From: Oscillospiraceae bacterium | GTDB taxonomy: Bacteria; Bacillota_A; Clostridia; Oscillospirales; Oscillospiraceae | Assembly (NCBI GenBank): GCA_017411665.1 | Contig: JAFQPT010000341.1 | Span: 1 to 10,280 of the forward strand | Reading direction: 5' to 3' | Length of the DNA: 10,280 bases | Part shown: piece by piece, positions 6,369-10,280 of the stretch | Layout: each line of letters begins with the position of its first letter | Position numbering within the stretch: the first letter of the stretch is position 1 | The notes under the pieces: model-generated | Told to the model about the DNA's origin: nothing | Database searches by the model: none | What the model saw: only the letters and a program-made list of their open reading frames with translations | Position numbers and translations under genes: made by a program

Positions 6369-8570
6369 ATGAAAAAACTCATTCCACAAGGAAGACTGGT
6401 GGGCGGTGCCATTGCTCTGGTGCTGCTGCTGATCTTATATTTTGTGGTGCTGTTTAAGCTGCAGATTGTCGAAGGTGCGAAATACTCCGAAGAAAGCGCC
6501 AACAGCATCGTGTCCACGGAAACCGTTGCGGCTTCCCGCGGCAACATTCTGGACCGATACGGACGCCTGCTGGTTTCCAGCCGCGCCTGCCACAACATTG
6601 TTTTGAATACGGATGAGCTGTTCGAGCAGGAAGACCCCAATGCGGAAATTCTGAAGCTGCTGGAAACGGTTGAAGAATACGGGGAGACCTATAATGATGA
6701 CCTGCCCATTACTATGTCTTCACCCTTTGAGTTTACGGACATCACCGCCATTCAGCAGACCATTCTGGATGGCTATCTGAAGAATGCCGCTGTTTATCAG
6801 ACACCCACTGCGATTGCCTCCGGTCTGGCCAAGTACTCCGTTGACGAAAACGGAGAAAAGATTCTGGACGACAATGGCAGCCCCATTATTCTGGTAGACG
6901 AGGAAATCACTGCGGTTGAGCTGATGGCGTTCTTCCGTGCCCGCTACAAGATTGACAGCTCTTACAATAACGAAGAAACCCGTAAGATTGCGGGCATGCG
7001 TTATGCAATCAACAGCCGTTACATCGTTGCATCCTCCGAATACATCTTCGTGGAAGATGCCAGTCTGGAATTGATTACCAAGCTGCTGGAAAGTGACTTC
7101 CCCGGCGTGGAAGTAAAAACCAGCTATGTACGTGAGTACAATACTACAGGTGCAGCGCATATTCTGGGCTATATCGGTCTGATGAATGACGAGGAATATA
7201 CCATTTACAAGACCAAGGGCTATCCCATGGACGCGAAGGTCGGTAAGGAAGGCGCTGAGGTCGCTTTTGAAGAGTACCTCCACGGTACCGACGGACAGGT
7301 GGAAGTTGTAAAAACCGCGGACGGCTCTGTTTTGAAGAAGGTTTACACCAAGGAACCCATTCCCGGCAACAACGTCTATCTGACCATTGACATCGTACTG
7401 CAGGAAGCAGTGGAACGCATTTTGGACAGCGGCATTGCACGCATTATGGAAGAGCGTGCCGTGACCAATGAAGAAGCCATTCGCGACGGTAAGCTGGACG
7501 AAGTTCTCGGTGAAATCACCGGTGCCGGTATGGTCGTCATGGACGTTAAGACAGGCGAGCCTCTGGCAATCGCCAGCTGGCCCACCTTCGATCTGGCATC
7601 TCTGATGGAAAACTATCAGGCAATCGCAAGTGACGAAGGCAAGCCTCTGTTCAACCGCGCCCTGTCCGGTATCTATGCACCCGGTTCTACCTTTAAGCCC
7701 GTTACCGCGATCGCCTGTCTGACGGAGGTGGAAGAAACAGGCATTACCATCAACACCACCATTGAAGACGAAGGTATCTTCCTGAAGTACCGTGATGCGG
7801 GCTATGCACCTAAGTGCTGGGCCTACGGCGTGCAGCCTCTGCACGGCACTGTCAACGTATCCGGTGCACTGGCGGTTTCCTGCAACTACTTCTTCTACTC
7901 CATCGGCGAAATTCTGGGTATCGATATCCTGTCTGACTATGCAAAACGCTTCGGTCTGGGTGTTTCCACCGGTATCGAGCTGCCTGAGTCCGTGGGCGTT
8001 ATGTCTACACAGGAATATAAGGTTCAGCTGACCGGCGCAAACTGGTATATTGGTGACACCATTCAGGCATCCATCGGACAGGCGTACAACCTGTTTACCC
8101 CCTTGCAGATGGCGACCTATATCTCCACCATTGCAAACAGCGGTGAACGCCATACTGCATCTATTTTGAAGCGCGTTACCACATTTGACTATGCGGAAAC
8201 CGTTTACAACCGCGAGGCTACCGTTCTCAGCCGCGTGGATTCTCCCGAAGAAAACTACGAAGCAGTTCGCTACGGCATGTATCTGGTATCTACCCAGAAG
8301 GACGGCTCCGCAGTGGATACCTTCGGCGATTACAAGATCCCCGTTGCAAGTAAGACCGGTACTGCACAGATCGGTGAAGGCAAGACCAACAACGGTATCT
8401 TTGTCTGCTTTGCTCCCTATGACGACCCCGAGGTTGCCATTGCAATCATGGTAGAACACGGCAAGTCCGGTGCGACCATTGCGTTCATGGCAAGAGAAGC
8501 ACTGGATGCGTATTTCAGCATCAAGGAAACCAGCGAAAATATCGAATCCGAAATGACCCTGCTTCAGTAA
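6369..8570 (+). CDS. mrdA: Penicillin-binding protein 2 (class B transpeptidase of the elongation machinery)
   Basis: A 733-residue monofunctional D,D-transpeptidase that cross-links lateral-wall peptidoglycan with RodA, MreC and MreD. A short cytoplasmic tail leads to one membrane helix at about 11-30. The PBP dimerisation (pedestal) domain begins with SRGNILDRYGRLL (56-68) and runs to about 300, with a long helical insertion (85-215) as is common in Clostridia. The transpeptidase domain has all three catalytic motifs: STFK (440-443, nucleophile S440), SCN (504-506) and KTGT (662-665). The open frame extends to a GTG at 6330, but the ATG at 6369 is preferred for its AGAAAGGA site and normal N-terminus. 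The 93 nt after mreD hold no recognisable promoter or terminator, so it is probably co-transcribed. Elongation PBP2 rather than septal PBP3/SpoVD is inferred from the mreCD neighbourhood. rodA does not follow. Confidence 0.93.
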   Translation: MKKLIPQGRLVGGAIALVLLLILYFVVLFKLQIVEGAKYSEESANSIVSTETVAASRGNILDRYGRLLVSSRACHNIVLNTDELFEQEDPNAEILKLLETVEEYGETYNDDLPITMSSPFEFTDITAIQQTILDGYLKNAAVYQTPTAIASGLAKYSVDENGEKILDDNGSPIILVDEEITAVELMAFFRARYKIDSSYNNEETRKIAGMRYAINSRYIVASSEYIFVEDASLELITKLLESDFPGVEVKTSYVREYNTTGAAHILGYIGLMNDEEYTIYKTKGYPMDAKVGKEGAEVAFEEYLHGTDGQVEVVKTADGSVLKKVYTKEPIPGNNVYLTIDIVLQEAVERILDSGIARIMEERAVTNEEAIRDGKLDEVLGEITGAGMVVMDVKTGEPLAIASWPTFDLASLMENYQAIASDEGKPLFNRALSGIYAPGSTFKPVTAIACLTEVEETGITINTTIEDEGIFLKYRDAGYAPKCWAYGVQPLHGTVNVSGALAVSCNYFFYSIGEILGIDILSDYAKRFGLGVSTGIELPESVGVMSTQEYKVQLTGANWYIGDTIQASIGQAYNLFTPLQMATYISTIANSGERHTASILKRVTTFDYAETVYNREATVLSRVDSPEENYEAVRYGMYLVSTQKDGSAVDTFGDYKIPVASKTGTAQIGEGKTNNGIFVCFAPYDDPEVAIAIMVEHGKSGATIAFMAREALDAYFSIKETSENIESEMTLLQ

Positions 8571-8628
8571 TTGGGCAAAATAGTTGGAAATTGATAGAAA
8601 ATTTTTTGACGAACTTTCCTAATTTTTA

Positions 8629-8656
8629 TTGAAATTTGACAGGCTTGTTATATAAT
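8629..8656 (+). promoter_or_regulatory. Sigma-A-type promoter of the MgsA-like gene
   Basis: TTGAAA (8629-8634, 5/6) and a perfect TATAAT (8651-8656) are separated by 16 nt, with a start expected near 8663. A perfect TTGACA also lies at 8636-8641 but is only 9 nt from this -10. It could pair with the poorer TACTAT at 8659-8664 (17-nt spacing), so two overlapping promoters are possible. Confidence 0.65.
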
Positions 8657-8666
8657 AGTACTATTA
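8653..8666. promoter_or_regulatory. Perfect 14-bp palindrome at the -10/start region, candidate operator
   Basis: TAATAGTACTATTA is its own reverse complement over 14 bases and has no spacer. It overlaps the last four bases of the -10 box and covers the predicted transcription start, a position where a dimeric repressor would block initiation. The motif matches no regulator I recognise. Confidence 0.45.
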
Positions 8667-8700
8667 GAAGCTATGACATTAACAAGAAAGGGGCCTTAAA

Positions 8701-9105
8701 ATGAATATCGCGTTTATGGCGCATGACAGAAAAAAAGATTTGATGGTGCAGTTTTGTGTGGCGTACAAGAGTATTATCGAAAAGCATACTCTCTGTGCGA
8801 CCAATACCACCGGTAAGCTCATTGCAGAAGCAACGGGTCTGCCTGTGACGCTGTATCTGCATGCAAACCAGGGCGGTAGCCAGCAGATTGGTGCCCGCAT
8901 TTCCTATAACGAAATCGACCTTGTGATTTTCTTTTGTGACCCCAAGAATAAAAACGGCTTCGAAGAAGTCAACCGTATCGAACGCCTGTGCGACACCTAT
9001 CAGATTCCTTATGCAACCAACATTGCAACTGCGGAAGTACTGATTCTCGGTCTGGCACGCGGCGACCTGGATTGGCGTGACATCGTCAACCCCAAGCGGA
9101 AGTAA
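8701..9105 (+). CDS. Methylglyoxal synthase-like protein lacking the catalytic aspartate
   Basis: A 134-residue protein of the MGS fold. True MgsA converts dihydroxyacetone phosphate to methylglyoxal and phosphate. Conserved family features are IAFMAHDRKKD at the N-terminus (H8, D9 and K12, aligning with E. coli H19, D20 and K23), the phosphate-loop-like TNTTGKLI (34-41), QQIGARI-x(4)-EIDLVIFF (61-78) and IPYATNIATAEVLI (102-115). Several active-site positions differ. The invariant GGDQQ is GGSQQ, so the catalytic Asp71 equivalent is S60. The SGP phosphate-binding turn reads HAN (54-56). The PHDPDV segment carrying His98 and Asp101 is replaced by NGFEEV (85-90), leaving only E89 near Asp101. 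The frame is intact and the promoter and ribosome binding site are strong, so this is not a decaying gene. It may have altered chemistry or bind a phosphorylated ligand; annotating it simply as methylglyoxal synthase is unsafe. Confidence 0.8.
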   Translation: MNIAFMAHDRKKDLMVQFCVAYKSIIEKHTLCATNTTGKLIAEATGLPVTLYLHANQGGSQQIGARISYNEIDLVIFFCDPKNKNGFEEVNRIERLCDTYQIPYATNIATAEVLILGLARGDLDWRDIVNPKRK

Positions 9106-9126
9106 TCCGCAATCTTTGAAAAATTC

Positions 9127-9162
9127 AGAAATGCTCTTCCCTTGTGGGGACAGAGCATTTCT
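9127..9162 (+). promoter_or_regulatory. Long hairpin between the MgsA-like gene and hisS (terminator or attenuator)
   Basis: AGAAATGCTCT (9127-9137) pairs perfectly with AGAGCATTTCT (9152-9162). The stem continues as TCCC (9138-9141) with GGGA (9147-9150) after a single bulged C at 9151, closing a TTGTG loop. The descending arm ends in ATTTCTT but no long U run follows, so termination is probably partial. It ends 18 nt before the hisS start and just before its ribosome binding site. It is too short for a T-box and I see no T-box sequence. Confidence 0.65.
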
Positions 9163-9180
9163 TGCTGAAAGGACTAATTT

Positions 9181-10280
9181 ATGGAGAGAGTTACACCTCG
9201 TACCCTGTCCGGCTTTATGGAGCTTCTGCCCGCAAAGCAGGTACAGATGGAACGTATGATGGAAATCCTGCGCGATAGCTACAGCCTGTACGGCTTTACC
9301 CCTCTGGATACTCCCGTCATCGAATCTGCACAGGTGCTGCTGGCTAAGGGCGGCGGCGAAACCGAAAAGCAGATTTACCGCTTCATGAAGGGTGACACCG
9401 ACCTGGCTCTGCGCTTCGACCTGACTGTGCCTCTGGCAAAGTACGTTGCAGCAAACTACGGTCAGCTGACCTTCCCCTTCAAGCGCTATCAGATTGGCAA
9501 GGTATACCGTGGCGAACGCAGCCAGCGCGGCCGTTTCCGTGAATTTTATCAGGCTGACATCGACGTCATCGGCGATGGCAAGCTGGATATCATCAATGAA
9601 GCAGAAATTCCTGCAATCATCTACCGCACCTTCACCCATCTGGGTCTGAGCAAGTTTGTCATCCGCGTGAATAACCGCAAGGTGCTCAACGGCTTCTTCG
9701 AGCTGCTGGGGCTCAGCGACCGTGCGGGCGATATTATGCGCACCATCGACAAGCTGGAAAAAATCGGTGGCGACAAGGTCAAGCAGCTGCTGATGGACGA
9801 ATGCGGTGTGGAAGAAGCAAAGGCCGATGAAATCATCCGCTTTATTTCCTGCCCCGGCACCAGCGCGGATAAGCTGCGCTTCCTGGAAACCTACCGCGGT
9901 CGCTGTGAAACCTTTGACCTGGGTCTGGACGAGCTGAACACCGTTGCGGGTTACCTGCCTGCCTTCGGTGTGAAGGAAGAAAACTTTGCCATCGACCTGA
10001 CCATCGCAAGAGGTCTGGACTACTACACCGGCACTGTTTACGAAACCACTCTGACCGATTACCCCGAAATCGGCTCCGTTTGCTCCGGCGGCCGTTACGA
10101 CAATCTGGCAGAGTACTACACCGACAAGAAGCTGCCCGGCGTTGGCATCTCCATCGGTCTGACCCGCCTGTTCTACGTTCTGGGTGAACAGGGGCTCTTG
10201 AGCGATGAACTGGTCACCGCTCCCGCAGACGTACTGGTCATTCCCATGACCGAAAATCTGAGCTTCCCCATTGCGGCTGC
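9181..10280 (+). CDS. hisS: Histidyl-tRNA synthetase (3' end beyond the window)
   Basis: 366 codons are visible and the frame is still open at the window edge. The enzyme charges tRNA-His with histidine using ATP, in the cytoplasm. It is a class II synthetase. Motif 1 is around YGFTPLDTPVIE (37-48). Motif 2 spans about 108-130, with YRGERSQRGRFREFYQADID (109-128). The histidine-binding motif is ARGLDYYTGTVYE (276-288), and motif 3 lies at about 319-330 (GVGISIGLTRL). The position that reads RPEGT in most bacterial enzymes reads RFDLTVP here (78-84), as in archaeal, eukaryotic and alphaproteobacterial forms. The N-terminus, TPRTLSGFMELLP, also differs from the usual RGTKDILP. The ATG at 9181 is supported by GAAAGGA (9167-9173), 7 nt upstream. 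The anticodon-binding domain would follow beyond about residue 345. No promoter of its own is visible, so it is probably transcribed by read-through from the MgsA-like gene. Confidence 0.95.
   Translation, partial: MERVTPRTLSGFMELLPAKQVQMERMMEILRDSYSLYGFTPLDTPVIESAQVLLAKGGGETEKQIYRFMKGDTDLALRFDLTVPLAKYVAANYGQLTFPFKRYQIGKVYRGERSQRGRFREFYQADIDVIGDGKLDIINEAEIPAIIYRTFTHLGLSKFVIRVNNRKVLNGFFELLGLSDRAGDIMRTIDKLEKIGGDKVKQLLMDECGVEEAKADEIIRFISCPGTSADKLRFLETYRGRCETFDLGLDELNTVAGYLPAFGVKEENFAIDLTIARGLDYYTGTVYETTLTDYPEIGSVCSGGRYDNLAEYYTDKKLPGVGISIGLTRLFYVLGEQGLLSDELVTAPADVLVIPMTENLSFPIAA

Larger units (their letters stand above)
8571..8700. other. AT-rich intergenic region between PBP2 and the MgsA-like gene
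   Basis: No gene fits in these 130 nt. The first half (8571-8625) shows no convincing Rho-independent terminator for the PBP2 operon: there is an AAAATTTTTT run at 8600-8609 but no GC-rich stem before it. The second half holds the promoter, a palindrome and the ribosome binding site AAGGGG (8688-8693), 7 nt before the ATG. Confidence 0.7.

Noticed and set aside
6720..8459. A 579-codon open frame antisense to PBP2
   Set aside because: The translation is rich in Cys, His and Asn without any motif. The sense strand encodes a complete PBP2 with all catalytic motifs in place.
8636..8656. Perfect TTGACA with TATAAT read as one promoter
   Set aside because: The spacing is only 9 nt, too short for sigma-A polymerase. 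TTGAAA at 8629 with 16-nt spacing is a better partner for this -10.
9106..9180. T-box riboswitch upstream of hisS
   Set aside because: The 75-nt gap is too short and contains no T-box sequence or specifier stem; only a simple hairpin is present.
8671..9639. A 322-codon antisense frame spanning the MgsA-like gene, the intergenic hairpin and the start of hisS
   Set aside because: It crosses two well-supported plus-strand genes and their ribosome binding sites, and shows no domain of its own.

Overview
The window is ordinary housekeeping chromosome from a Firmicute, most likely an anaerobic gut Clostridia of the Oscillospiraceae/Ruminococcaceae kind. That placement is an inference. It rests on the DnaD plus DnaI-type helicase-loader pair, the maf-mreC-mreD-PBP2 order, strong AGGAGG-type ribosome binding sites, AT-rich intergenic promoters and moderately GC-rich coding sequence. 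Genes are dense on both strands. I see no mobile element, CRISPR array, tRNA or rRNA, and no obvious undescribed multi-gene system.

Layout. (1) 1-84: the last 27 codons of an unidentified plus-strand gene. It converges on a minus-strand operon, and the two share a compact bidirectional terminator (96-129). (2) 128-2071, minus strand: a DnaD/DnaB-domain replication initiation protein followed 12 nt later by a DnaI/DnaC-like AAA+ helicase loader. (3) 2072-2254: a divergent intergenic region with two back-to-back extended -10 promoters whose -35 boxes overlap, and a 12-bp tandem repeat. (4) 2255-8570, plus strand: a tightly packed probable operon of a U32-family (RlhA-like) protein, Maf nucleotide pyrophosphatase, MreC, MreD and the class B penicillin-binding protein PBP2. 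The first three genes overlap by 1-4 nt. mreB is not in the cluster. (5) 8571-8700: a promoter whose -10 box and start region carry a perfect 14-bp palindrome. (6) 8701-9105: a methylglyoxal-synthase-fold protein that lacks the family's catalytic aspartate and other active-site residues. (7) 9106-9180: a long hairpin. (8) 9181 to the end: histidyl-tRNA synthetase of the 'DLTVP' type, running off the window.

How the genes fit together. The minus-strand pair loads the replicative helicase at origins or restart sites. The plus-strand operon joins an rRNA/tRNA-modification type enzyme (U32) and a nucleotide house-cleaning enzyme (Maf) to the cell-elongation machinery: MreC and MreD scaffold the lateral-wall synthase, and PBP2 is its transpeptidase. 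The most interesting gene is the MgsA-like protein. Its fold signature is clear, but Asp71 of the E. coli enzyme aligns with a serine, so it is either a diverged enzyme or a non-catalytic or sensory relative.
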